From NCBI GenBank assembly GCA_003313425.1, contig NHZP01000010.1, positions 806,001 to 870,000 on the forward strand: DNA of 64,000 bases. Reading direction: 5' to 3'. Below, in pieces: positions 22,774-32,926 of the stretch; positions within the stretch are counted from its first letter, which is position 1; every line of letters starts with the position of its first letter. The position numbers and the translations under genes were made by a program. The notes under the pieces are model-generated. The model ran no database searches. It saw only the letters and a program-made list of their open reading frames with translations, and had not been told where the DNA came from. The stretch is from Pseudopyrenochaeta lycopersici. Its lineage: Eukaryota > Ascomycota > Dothideomycetes > Pleosporales > Pseudopyrenochaetaceae.

Positions 22774-23394
22774 TCATTTCTTCCCCTCCTCAAGCATCTC
22801 CTTCGCAGGAATCGTCGCAAACCGCGCCATGACCTCGAGATTCTTCTCCTTGCTCATCTTCTCATCGCTCTTGCTGATCTCCGCCAGGATCTTGAAGTAG
22901 TCAATGTAGAACGCTGGCGTGAACGTGTTGAAGAACTTTGCCTCCTCGTTCGTCGGGTTCGAGAACGTGTGCGGCGCCCGGATCGGCACTGTGACATAGT
23001 CGCCGACGTGCGCGTCGTGGTGAGCACCGTCGGGAGCGTGGAACCGCACCATGCCCTGTGTGACGAGGAAGGTCTCGTCGTGCATTTCGTGCCAGTGCGC
23101 TGGCGGGCCGGCCGTATTTGGCGGGAGGGTGAATTCTGCAGAGCCGATGCGGTTGTCTGGTGGGAGATTTTAGTACATAAATTGAGCAAAGCTGGTGTGT
23201 ATAGAGATAAAGGTTCTTCGACAGTCGGCCATGGGGAGGTGAAGTGGTCGAGTACCTGTTCTTGATCCATCTTCCATGATTCTGCAAGTGATGTGGCCTA
23301 ATTTGAGGATTTCACCAGACTTTGCAGACACAAAGTTGATAGGTCGGCGTGGCATTTTCATGTTTGCCAGCGCTTGTCGTGCTTCGTCGTCCAT
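22774..23394 (-). CDS. Small cupin-domain protein (dioxygenase-like)
   Basis: Two exons, complement(join(22774..23156, 23256..23394)), give 173 residues; the 99 bp intron uses GTACTC and CACCAG. It is a single-domain cupin. Motif 1 is complete, with H67, H69 and E74 as predicted metal ligands (GPPAHWHEMHDE... spacing HxH-x4-E-x6-G), and motif 2 contributes H109 (GDYVTVPIRAPHTFSN). The barrel is followed by a helical C-terminus. The family includes quercetin-2,3-dioxygenase-like and pirin-like proteins acting on aromatic compounds, but substrate cannot be read from sequence. There is no secretion signal, so it is probably cytosolic. Confidence 0.88.
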
Positions 23395-24056
23395 GATGAT
23401 AAGATAAATGGATATTCTTTACTACTTGAGATAGGAACACAAAATTTTATTGGTGTAGTGAGCCAGACAAGCACAAGAGCAGATGGCGAAGTGTCAATTG
23501 TATTTGGAAGATACCTAACGAAGCAGCAGGTGGGCTAGCTATAAGAGCTGAAATGTGAGAAGTGGAGAGCCGATGGAGCTGCATCGTCGTTCCGCTGTGG
23601 CTTGACAGGCATTTTGGCTACGGACGCCGCTAGAAACTAGCTAGTGTGACTACAATTAGTAGAAGTCTTCGTTAGTACAACACTTGTTGTATTTCAGAGT
23701 CGTGACAATATTTGTTGTTGAGTAGTCAACATATACGTCTATCCTGAGTAAACACCCCGCATCTGAACCGGGCTAGTGCGGGGAAGCATCGCGGGCCGAA
23801 GCCATACCCTACGGTAAGCTTCCGCGGACCCTTTGCATGCAGTGTACCTGCAGTGGCAGCCTAGGGATCCTCAGCCCACAAAGTTAGCCGGGCAAAGTCG
23901 ACGCGGCTGGCGGTTGCCTGGCGGCAAACCAACTCATAAATGCGGGCCCAGCGCTAGTCTGCTCACATTTATGTATAGCATCGATCCTCACTTTCTCAGT
24001 CTGCAAATAAGCCAGTACTCATCATTAGCGAGGTTCAAATTCATATTATAATCATC
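23395..24056. other. Divergent promoter region of cupin and UCH genes
   Basis: No coding sequence. It separates the minus-strand cupin start (23394) from the plus-strand UCH start (24057) and so should hold both promoters. A perfect 7-bp inverted repeat, CCCCGCA at 23755-23761 and TGCGGGG at 23777-23783 with a 15-base spacer, is the one clear element. Confidence 0.55.
23755..23783. promoter_or_regulatory. Inverted CCCCGCA/TGCGGGG repeat
   Basis: Each half contains GCGGGG on one strand, which fits the SYGGRG consensus of the fungal carbon-repression regulator CreA. The perfect symmetry could instead bind a dimeric zinc-cluster protein. Both readings are inference. Confidence 0.4.
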
Positions 24057-24788
24057 ATGCCAGAAAAACTCTTCGCGGTCCTAGAAAATCACCCAGAGGT
24101 GATGAATTATCTCGCTCGGGAGCTTGGACTAGACGATACCCTCTCTTTCTACGACATCTATTCGCTGACTGACCCTGACTTGTTGGCCTTCATACCGCGG
24201 CCAGTCTACGCTCTGCTTGTCATCATTCCACGTACGCCTACATGGCAAGAAGCTCGGGTAGCCGAAGACAAGGATAAGCCAGAATATGCGGGCAAAGGCG
24301 AAGACGAGCCGGTCATCTGGTTCAAGCAAACCATCGGCAACGCCTGTGGCTCAATCGGCCTGGTGCACTGCTTGCTCAACACCGAGGCATCAAAACATAT
24401 TCGTCCATCGTCTGAACTCGCGAAGATACGCGACGATGCCCTGCCTAAACCGATGCTAGAACGGGCTAAAGTTCTAGAAGACTCGGATGAGTTCGAGAGA
24501 CTTCATGCTGAGGCTGTGAAGCTGGGAGATACGCCTGCACCTACTCCAATCTCGGATGTAGGTCTTGGACAGCATTTTGTGGCATTCGTCAAGGGAAAGG
24601 ATGGGCACCTCTGGGAACTTGAGGGAAGCAGAAAGGGCCCACTTGATCGAGGAGTGCTAAAGGATGATGAGGACGTGCTCAGTCCTGCCGCGCTTGAGCA
24701 AGGGCTGGGAAGGTTGATGAGGATTGAATCTGAGAATGGCGGTGATTTGAGGTTCTCTGCTATTGCACTGGCTTCGAGCCTCAATTGA
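24057..24788 (+). CDS. Ubiquitin carboxyl-terminal hydrolase, UCH (peptidase C12) family
   Basis: A single exon of 243 residues, close to the normal UCH-L3/Yuh1 length. It hydrolyses small adducts or short extensions from the C-terminus of ubiquitin (or the related RUB1). Active-site elements are visible: oxyanion-hole Q91 and nucleophile C97 in QTIGNACGSIGLVHCLL, and H173 in GQHFVAF. The third triad position, normally Asp in ELDG, is Glu189 here (LWELEG). The crossover-loop region (about 140-165) is present. The N-terminus (LENHPEVMNYLARELG) matches the UCH start, which supports ATG 24057. Confidence 0.94.
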   Translation: MPEKLFAVLENHPEVMNYLARELGLDDTLSFYDIYSLTDPDLLAFIPRPVYALLVIIPRTPTWQEARVAEDKDKPEYAGKGEDEPVIWFKQTIGNACGSIGLVHCLLNTEASKHIRPSSELAKIRDDALPKPMLERAKVLEDSDEFERLHAEAVKLGDTPAPTPISDVGLGQHFVAFVKGKDGHLWELEGSRKGPLDRGVLKDDEDVLSPAALEQGLGRLMRIESENGGDLRFSAIALASSLN

Positions 24789-25470
24789 GAAGTGGGTGCG
24801 TGTCAGAATGCAGATTGTTGCCCAACGGCGGAAGACCTATAACTTGCACCAAACACACCACTCCGGCTGGCTATACTGATCATACAACTTGTATGCGCCA
24901 ACTGAGGTTCGAATTCGAGAAAGGAGATGAGTCTGCTGATATTTGGCCCGTGATATGCGTATACTGCAGCAGACAGTAGTGATTGAGGGTCACGAATGGA
25001 TTCTTAGTAAAACATTTTACAAGGCTCAGTCTGGCATACGGAGATAGTACAGTACCTCCCGGTAATTGAATGGCCACTGCTGCAGAGCAGAAAGACAGGC
25101 CTTCGACAAGCCGGAGACTGGAGTTCAACACAGCTGCGATTTAGCCTCTCTTAAAATGCAACCACTTTCTATGGAATCTATTATTATGACACCAACGATC
25201 ACTAAGAGCTCAATATCTAATTCAAGTAAAATTACCCCTATCGCTTTAATTTACAAAGAAAGACATTCGACAATGTCGGTGAGTCACCAAAAGTGCTCAA
25301 AACAACTGGCGTCTTATTGAATAACAAGAACTCAGAGTTTCCTGAAGGTGAGAAGCATGGAAGTGGGCTCAAGAATGACCGCCGCTCAGCACTTTGTCCA
25401 AACACTGTAGGCATGCTCCAAGTATGACATCCAAACTGTATGCCAATCCTCCAAATCTTCTTCTACCCGA
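24789..25470. other. Convergent 3' flanks
   Basis: This lies between the stop of the plus-strand UCH gene and the stop of the minus-strand gene ending at 25471. It is AT-rich with only short open frames, and I see no further feature. Confidence 0.5.
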
Positions 25471-26955
25471 CTACTCGTCTTCCGAATCGCCCTCCGCATC
25501 GTAATCAATAACCTCTTTTGACACCCGCTGCCTCTTGACCCCATTCTTCTCCCCATCCTCGACCTTCTCAATGCCCTGCTTTCCTACTTTCTGAATCTCC
25601 GCCTCTACCAACGCGCCCATTTCCGCATCATCTGACGCACTTTCTTCATCCTCACTATCATCTTTGCTTCCAGTGCGCCAAGCGAGCTCTCGGTAGCACG
25701 GCAGGTCATGCTTCGAATGCTCATGGTACCGCTTGCACCATGCACCCTCAGTGCTCTCCTCAATCTTCAGCGTCAGCTTTCTCCTTACCATGCGCAAACT
25801 AGTCTGCATAATGTTGAAGAGAAGATCCGCATGGACATCGTGACCCTGCTTGTTCCACCCTTCGATGACTTCCTCCATCTTACTGCCGCAAAGAGAAATG
25901 GCATCGGCCCACAGAAGCCGTGCACCACAATTCACCTGGGTGTTCTTGTATAGTTCATTTAGAAGCTTATTGTTGAAGTCTGTTACATCTTTGGTAAGGT
26001 CGGGGTCGAGAGCACAAAGTTCGTAGTCTGGAGGATCGGTGTCGTAGCCAACGCCCTTTGGCAGTGTCTTCAACAGTGTCGGCGCTGTCTGTTTGACTCT
26101 CCGGAATTGCTCGTTCATTTCTCGCTTTTTATTTTCCAAAGCAATGTTGCGGCGCCATAGTGCTGTGTTGGGCCGCCAAAGCTGGTGCTGCATGTCTTTC
26201 TGGCCGTGCTTGCTCAGCCGGTGAAAAGCGCGGATCCATGTATCTGCGATTAGGTCGCAGAGGTTCCAGAGTTGTTTGTTATAACAGAGGAGGTAGAGAT
26301 GCGTGAGGCACTTGGCCGTGTAGGGTTGCTCCTTGTCTGGATTCGCGGCGTTCGAGAGATCAGGCAGATCGATATGGATCTTCGAACTGCTTTGGAGGCT
26401 GCTCATAATCTCATACACAGTTGGATCCAGGCCAACGAGCTTTGGTCCATTATGATGCAACAGTTGGAAAGAATACGGTAAGATAGGGTCAGGTAAGTTC
26501 ACCGCTTCACCGTCGTGATTGACTTGTCGTTGTGATTGTCGGGATAATACTTTCTCGGGTGGACAACCAGGCATACTATTTGGGTAGTAGCCTTCAGCAT
26601 CCACTTTCCCGTTTGAGTGAAGATCAATTGCATAATCCATTTCGCTTCCCATTACATGCTCATTCATGTTCCATGGCTTCCGAGTAGGTCGCCCGCTGCG
26701 CCGCGTTTCAAGGCGTGATTGCAGCACCGTGGGAGGTTCGCCTCTATCATTGTACGGCTTATCTTGTAATGGAGGTAGACTAGGCGGAAGCACCTCGGGA
26801 GCAGTGGTCCTCAAGGATTTGGCCGACTTGGAAGTGAACGAGAGCTTCAGCTTGAGGTTTGGGACTGCAGGAGCGTGTTTGTGCGTGGATGAAACTGATT
26901 TCGTTGCCCCGTCTGCTGAGACGGTGCGTCCGTCGCCTCCCCGTTTTCTAGGCAT
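25471..26955 (-). CDS. Hypothetical charged, probably nuclear protein
   Basis: A single exon of 494 residues; the ATG opens MPRKRGGDG. The first 100 residues are basic, Ser/Thr-rich and disordered (RRSGRPTRKPWNMNEHVMG). A central globular region (about 160-410) contains a conserved-looking helical segment with CLTHLYLLCYNKQLWNLCDLIADTWIRAF (described in two parts: CLTHLYLLCYNKQLW, then NLCDLIADTWIRAF). The C-terminus is strongly acidic with DSEDEESASDD and a short basic motif (GVKRQRVSK), ending EGDSEDE. Basic and acidic tails of this kind suggest a chromatin or nuclear protein. I do not recognise a named domain. Confidence 0.82.
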   Translation of the reverse strand: MPRKRGGDGRTVSADGATKSVSSTHKHAPAVPNLKLKLSFTSKSAKSLRTTAPEVLPPSLPPLQDKPYNDRGEPPTVLQSRLETRRSGRPTRKPWNMNEHVMGSEMDYAIDLHSNGKVDAEGYYPNSMPGCPPEKVLSRQSQRQVNHDGEAVNLPDPILPYSFQLLHHNGPKLVGLDPTVYEIMSSLQSSSKIHIDLPDLSNAANPDKEQPYTAKCLTHLYLLCYNKQLWNLCDLIADTWIRAFHRLSKHGQKDMQHQLWRPNTALWRRNIALENKKREMNEQFRRVKQTAPTLLKTLPKGVGYDTDPPDYELCALDPDLTKDVTDFNNKLLNELYKNTQVNCGARLLWADAISLCGSKMEEVIEGWNKQGHDVHADLLFNIMQTSLRMVRRKLTLKIEESTEGAWCKRYHEHSKHDLPCYRELAWRTGSKDDSEDEESASDDAEMGALVEAEIQKVGKQGIEKVEDGEKNGVKRQRVSKEVIDYDAEGDSEDE

Positions 26956-27831
26956 TGCAACGATTTATGTCTTGTGTCCCTTTTGGTGGTTATTGCTGAA
27001 TTGAGGTATTTTTGATGCAGACAATTGGGGTTGTTATCGTAGTATTCGGTTTGGTTGAGGCAGATGTTGAGCTGTAGTGGATGGCTCTGTGTTGAAAATA
27101 AATGCAGATTAGAAAGAAATCCGTGTGATTGTGTGAACTCAAGGTGAAGGTGAGTCTTTTCCTATCATTTCACTGGCAGGCGCTGGCGTGGCGCAACGGA
27201 TCAGACTGTAATATTGCAAAGATGCATGGCGTAGAATAAACATTTGATACAATGGCAGGCTGTCGTGAGTATAGTCGTGGTAGGTCTGTCCAACTAGAAT
27301 ATTCCAAGTTGGTGTGATAGTGCTTGTTTACATCAGAGACTGCTGTCGTTGTGGTGAGAGCACCCTATGAACTCTGTCTTTCGTACCTGTCCTATGCGCA
27401 AGCTCGGGCTAGGAAAGAGGGGCCTTGGACCGTCCCCACTATATCATACGGGAAGAGGCAGGAAAGCTGGGGACAAGACTGAAGATGGGAAGTCGCCGCA
27501 TAGCTACTATGAAAAGTGGCTTGATGAGAAGACAGAGTGCGGGTTGTGGATGAAAGCCTTGAAGAATCTACTGTGCGTTTGTATCCGTGGCAAGGACAAT
27601 GAGGACTACTACTAAAAACATATAATCGTAAGAGTCAGTAGATAATGAAAGTCCGTTGGACTGTAAGAGGATATACAGAGTGATAGGCCATATACTGCCA
27701 TACTGCAGTGAAGTTGGATAGCTGTGACAACTCCCAATACCATTTTCGCAGCGCACATGGACTTCAAATAAGGTCAATGGAAGACTAATGTAACTATGCC
27801 CAGATAACAAGGTTTGAATCATTGTCCTGCC
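26956..27831. other. Intergenic
   Basis: This holds the promoter of the minus-strand gene starting at 26955 and the 3' flank of the minus-strand P450. One ATG-initiated plus-strand frame of 82 codons (27367-27615) is rich in Lys, Gly and Cys; it could be a small gene but has no recognisable domain, so I do not call it. Confidence 0.4.
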
Positions 27832-29702
27832 CTAAATAGTGCTTGTTCTCTTCTTCAACACAAGTGGTAGCGGCTCTAGGTGCAGCGTGAAACAATCCGC
27901 CTGATTCTCAATGAAGTGCCGACATTCGGCTTCTCTACCAGGCGCAAAAGATATCTCAAAACGCCTAACGACCATAGCAATGACCATGCGTAATTGAAGC
28001 ATGGCCAATGGCTTTCCAGCACAGTTGTATGTGCCATAACCAAATGGAACAAAGGCGTCTTTGCGTAAAATGAGCTCAGGTCTGGAGTGCCAACGTTCAG
28101 GAATGAAAGAGTTCGGTTCAATAAATGCCCTCGGATCTACAAATGTCAGTACAATCGGTCATGTAGAGCCACGAACATACCTCGGTGAAGAGAGTAGGTG
28201 GGTGTTGTCACAACCATTCCACCAGGTACAAAGTGACCAGCAATTTTAGCGCCTTCTGGCGGCGTTATCCGCTGTAATCCAGTGGGTACTGGTGGGTATA
28301 ATCTTAGCGTTTCGTTGATAATACTTAGTAGAGAGGTTTTGCCGACTAAGTGTTCATCATCAATTAGCCCTTCTGATGTCGTCGGTAAGTCTTTGAGCTC
28401 CTGATAAAGGTTTTCCTGGTATTCGGGCTGGTTACACAACAGGTAGAAAGCATTGGAAACTGTGATAGCATTGGTATCTGCACCAGCGATAATTGCCAAT
28501 TGAGCCTGGTGGAGTCTCACAGTTAGAAAATGTCAGACGGTTATCAACCATGAACAGTACTGACCTCATAAATGCCGTGAGTACCAAAGTCTTCGGACTC
28601 AGAGATGTAAGTGTAAAAGTCAGGAGATATGGTTCTCATCTGGTAGAGTCAGCGACGATTTGGACGTTAATATACATGCACCGACCTTGCTACGCTCCTC
28701 TAGAGCGTTTCCATACCAACTCAACCAAACATTTATCAAAGCCTTCACCATCGGAAGACATCTGATGAGATAAAATACCCACATATTCATCAGCATGTAC
28801 CCGACAGCCTTCTGTTCTTTGATAAACTCTCCAATGATTGGGTTTCTTTGCTTCGTCGTCAGCGACTCGAAAGATTTTCCGAATGTGAGGTCGGATACGA
28901 CATCGAAGAAGAGATCCATGAATGACTGGCTTGCATCAACCGGCAGTTTTGATACTGCATGATCTTCGAAAATTTTCATGAGAATCGTATAGTGCCTCAA
29001 AAGTCGAGGTCTGTATTCTTGCAAAGCTAGAAAAGGTGTCATCCAGAAGAATTCTGATCCAATTCGTGGTAAGCCTACCCTTGGTATGGAACGCCTTGTC
29101 CCAGTGCCGACGCTGATGTTTGTGGTAATTCACATCTCGAGTCATCTGCAAGCTCTTGAATGGCTCATTCTGGCCATAGAATTCACCCTTTTGAATTTTG
29201 TTCTTTGGTCCATGTACATCAACTACTGCATCTGGGTTGCAGATGGAGACCTCTCGGGGCCCTACAACTGTGTCAACTGCATCCTTTCAACTTTAGCACA
29301 GCACTTACTAATCCGCACGAAATCGCCATAGTTGTCATGCAGCTTCCGGAGCTTGATATAAAACCTGAGATCTGGTATGCTTTCCTTGATGATCCAAAAG
29401 GCCGAAATGCGCGCTGCAAGCGGTCCAGGAAACCGTCTGAGCGGATGCAGTAGTAGTCGATAAATAGCTATGGATGAGAAGAGACCGCTAAGCAAGAAGA
29501 ATCCAAGAATGTATGTCTCCAAAAGAGACCTGGTAGTGGAGTGGCCCAATCCTACCGTGATAATAGCAAAGCTGCTGGCGAAGGCAAGGCAGAAAGAAAG
29601 CAAGATCCTAGGCGCATGACGATCCCATTCATTTCTCGAGAACAGCGAGGATTCGAGGAGAACGCCGGTGAGGAATGCAAGCACATAGATTCGATTCTCC
29701 AT
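27832..29702 (-). CDS. Cytochrome P450 monooxygenase with three N-terminal hydrophobic helices
   Basis: Six exons, complement(join(27832..28136, 28181..28505, 28565..28639, 28686..29026, 29079..29261, 29309..29702)), give 540 residues; introns are 44-58 bp and each join restores frame. This is a membrane-anchored, NADPH-P450-reductase-dependent oxygenase of the ER. Three hydrophobic segments (about 4-20, 31-52, 61-81) precede the Pro-rich hinge HPLRRFPGP. The I-helix oxygen-binding motif is AGADT (338-342), the K-helix ETLR is 396-399, and the PERW motif is 452-455. The heme loop FGYGTYNCAG places the thiolate ligand at C478. Several N-terminal helices are typical of fungal P450s near benzoate/isotrichodermin-type hydroxylases. 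The substrate is unknown. It is divergent from the Gal80-like gene. Confidence 0.93.
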
Positions 29703-30887
29703 CTTGTCGTCTTGATCTTTGAGAACCTAGAATTCATTGCGTGGCCGTTGGGCTCTTTTTCACGAGTGATCAGCTACGACCTATTTGCGGATGCCATGGC
29801 TTGCAAGGCAGTCATCAGCCTCTCTTGGCCTTTCGTTGTCACTTGCACCCTTTCGCAGCCACGTTCTTGTGATAGGTGAAAACCACACACTCTCCCTGCG
29901 CGTCGACCGAGGTGAAACAAAAGCTTGATGATATTAGGAAACCGCACGCGCCGTCGTGATCAAAGATGCACAGAGGTCGAAGCTGAGGCGCCAGTCTTCT
30001 TTCAGCCCAGAAATCACATGAGCTGACACAGGAGATTTTCAACCGCTCGCAATGGTAGTTAATAGAGCAACATTGCTATTGAACCCAACACTACATACAT
30101 AGTTACGATCGCACTCAATTACGATCGGCCCCTGTTGTTCTCTGCGCACAACCAAACACTGCAGTCGGGTCATGGCCTGCACGTGTTTTTCGTCTCATAT
30201 GATACACTTCTTATCAGCTCCCCCACTTCGTCTGTCTGGGCCAATGTAAACAAGTAAAGACTGGTGTTGATACTGCCAGAAACCCTATAAAATCCTATTG
30301 TATGTGTGGAAATGCGACATAGAGTTTGATTGCAATCATCAATAAAACGTTTAGTCGCTTTCCAACCCTTGTACCCCGAATGTGGTTGACTCTTTCATTA
30401 TCTACTTGGCATCTAGAACTCTATTTGTTAGATGAGTTTTGATATCCTTTGTCTTGCACTCTAACCTGGGTTGTGGCTTGCCCTTGACCAGACATAAAAC
30501 AGGCTACGCACGTGATAACTTCATCAAGAGCCTTGGACACAGCAGATCGTAATAGAACTATGAAATCATTGCGTTGACTGTAGGTTATGACCCCATAGTC
30601 ATCACATTTTGAGAATGCTCTCAGATTACGGACGAAATTCGGACAGAGCCCTATGTGGGGTTCGGTATGGATTCCCCACCTCGGCGCAATTGCCTCATCG
30701 TTAGAATATAAAGCCATTGGATTTTGGGACGAAAATGCTTTAGACATTGGTAATCCAAAAGAGGGGCGGTCTACAGTTAAGACTATAAGAACGATACAGA
30801 CATTAGCTATCCTATTCATCTACCAAACAAAGACAGGAAAACACACTCAGAATCACAACACTAAGTATCACAAAACTAAGAATCACA
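29703..30887. promoter_or_regulatory. Divergent promoter of P450 and Gal80-like genes
   Basis: About 1.2 kb lies between two divergent starts (29702 minus, 30888 plus). No exon is credible. The sequence is AT-rich towards 30888. A CTATAAAATCC element sits near 30293. Three imperfect 15-bp repeats lie immediately before the Gal80-like ATG. Such an arrangement often means joint regulation; that is inference. Confidence 0.5.
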
Positions 30888-30890
30888 ATG
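30851..30890 (+). repeat. Imperfect 15-bp tandem repeat abutting a start codon
   Basis: AATCACAACACTAAG, TATCACAAAACTAAG and a partial third unit AATCACAATG follow each other, the last overlapping the ATG of the Gal80-like gene at 30888. It therefore lies in the 5' leader. No known factor site is recognised. Confidence 0.6.
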
Positions 30891-32107
30891 GCAGACCATC
30901 AGAAGCGCATTGGCTTAATCGGCCTTTCAGCCAAAGGGTGAGGTGAAATTGAACGATTTTTAGACATTGCTAATTTTTTTTGTGAAGCTCGTGGGCTACC
31001 CAGTCACATCTTGGCTACTTAAAGCAAACACCGCTTTACAAAATAACCGCCCTCCAAAACAGCACGAAAGCATCTGCCGAAGCAGCTGCTAAAGCATACT
31101 CTTTTGATGGCGTTTCAACTTATGACACCCCCTATGCAATTGCATCGGATCCCAAAGTCGACATTGTAGCTGTTAGTGTGAACGTTCCTCAGCACTACAA
31201 TCTTATTCGTCCAGCTCTGGAAGCGGGTAAAGATGTCTTCTCGGAATGGCCGCTTGCTCGCAACCTTGCCGAAGCGGAGGAACTTGTTCAATTAGCCAAA
31301 GAGAAGGGAGTGCGGACTTTGGTGGGCTTGCAAGCGCGCCAGAGTCCATCTATCATCAAGGCGAAGGAGATCGTTGCCTCGGGTGTTCTTGGCAAGATTT
31401 TGGGTACTACTATGTATGGCCATGTAAGTTCAACCTTGACTATGGGTACCAGGACTCCAGCTAATTCTGTACGTTCTTCTCAGGGCGCGATTTTTGGCCC
31501 AACCGTAACAGAGGGTTTTTTATACGCACTACCGATTGAAGCCGGCGCCAACATTCTTACAATCCCATTTGGCCATGCTGTGGACGCACTATGTTATGTT
31601 CTGGGCGAGATTAAGGAAATCTCGTCAACCCTTGCAAACTATCGTCCTCAGCTTGAGCTTGTTGACAAAGATGGCAAGCCCGTTCGAAAGGTAGAGAAAA
31701 CTGCACACGATTATGTGAGCATCACAGGGCTCTTGGTCAATGGAGGTGGGATTGTCAATGTTACATATGCGCCAGCTCTGTCGAGAACCAATCGCGACTT
31801 CTACTGGGAGATCAACGGCACGGAGGGATCGCTTGTGCTCGAGGGCGGCAAGATGGGTGGTCACGTACAAATGTTCCAGCCCACTGTCAAATTAGCCAAA
31901 GACGACCAGTCAGCCCTTGAGGTGGTTCAAGTCGAGCAGGCTGCTGATTTGTCCTTCAATGTCGGAAAAGCCTGGGACGCGTGGGCCGGCGTCGGTCAAA
32001 ACAAGGGCTACAGTGCTACGACTTTTGAGGACGCATTAATTCGACATAGAATGATTGAAGCCATCTATCGGAGTGCCAAGTTGGGAACTCGAGAAAATTA
32101 TCTTTAA
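30888..32107 (+). CDS. Gal80-like Gfo/Idh/MocA family protein
   Basis: Three exons (30888-30937, 30988-31423, 31484-32107) give 369 residues. The N-terminal NAD(P)-binding Rossmann domain begins KRIGLIGLSAKGSWA, resembling the Gal80 nucleotide loop. It is followed by a C-terminal alpha/beta domain (LLVNGGGIVNVTYAP, WEINGTEGSLVLEGG) and the closing helix EDALIRHRMIEAIYRSAK, which matches the end of Gal80. The EKP motif that supplies a catalytic lysine in enzymatic Gfo/Idh/MocA members reads EWPLA here, as in Gal80-type proteins. It is therefore either a nucleotide-sensing regulator or an atypical sugar oxidoreductase. Intron 2 (31424-31483) is 60 bp with GTAAGT/CTCAG and contains no stop, so a read-through product 20 residues longer is possible. 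It is flanked by a divergent P450 and a downstream MFS gene. Confidence 0.88.
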
Positions 32108-32926
32108 GCTGGAAATATGGTGGAAATTAGGCATCGTACGGCAGGCTGAGCCGAACAGAAAAAACATTGGCAGTGAATTGTGGCGGAGCCAATGGTGCCC
32201 GGGGCGGTTGTGGCGCGTCGGACAACGCTCCTGTAGCTTCTCCGTGGCTCTCGAATGCAGCTGGAGGAATCTAGACGGCCTGTCATCTTTGTAGTAGACA
32301 ACGTCAAAGCCTTCAGCTGCTGTTTAGGAGATCTGGAATGGGCGCTATTCCTCAACAAGTTTAGCGTAGATCGGCTTCCCTTCCCTTTCTCTTACGTTAT
32401 TCACAGCCATATTCAGTAAAACTCTGGTCATGCGGTTTGCCAGCGCCAGCCTTGATAATGATGTCACCAGTCCACGATCTAAGACGGGTTTATACTTTAT
32501 AGAAGGCGTTGCCAAACATCATCAGCGCGCCGTTTCTGCATGGACGTTACACGAACCTCTGGACTTGCTGGGCTTGCTGGGCTCACGCCTCGACAAACCT
32601 TAATTTTATCGAAGATAGTGTCTATGTCTCATTAAGTGAGTAAGGCCCAAAAGGGGTGATGTAATACTCTTTACATTGTTCCGCGGATTGCGTGCATTCG
32701 ACTTCCCAGTTCTGCCTTTCTTATTGTCTGGCTGGGGTGTTACCACCAACAAGAGGACGGCATATCACAGACTTACTTTTAACACATTTCTCATCAAGTT
32801 CTTCTCTTCTTTCGGTTTCTAGATTAATTGTCATTTGTGTTCCTCCAGCGTCTCAGTTTTACAAAGAATCACAGGTCACCACAATTCCAAGCCGGAGAAG
32901 TTCCATATACCCTCTTTTGTTCTACA
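32108..32926. other. Intergenic
   Basis: 3' flank of the Gal80-like gene and promoter/leader of the MFS gene. The frame upstream of the MFS ATG (32828-32926) is open but begins on TTG, and the sequence reads as leader. No other feature is visible. Confidence 0.45.

Noticed and set aside
27367..27615. Small plus-strand frame of 82 codons
   Set aside because: It could be a small protein gene, but it has no signal peptide, domain or promoter element, so it falls below my threshold.
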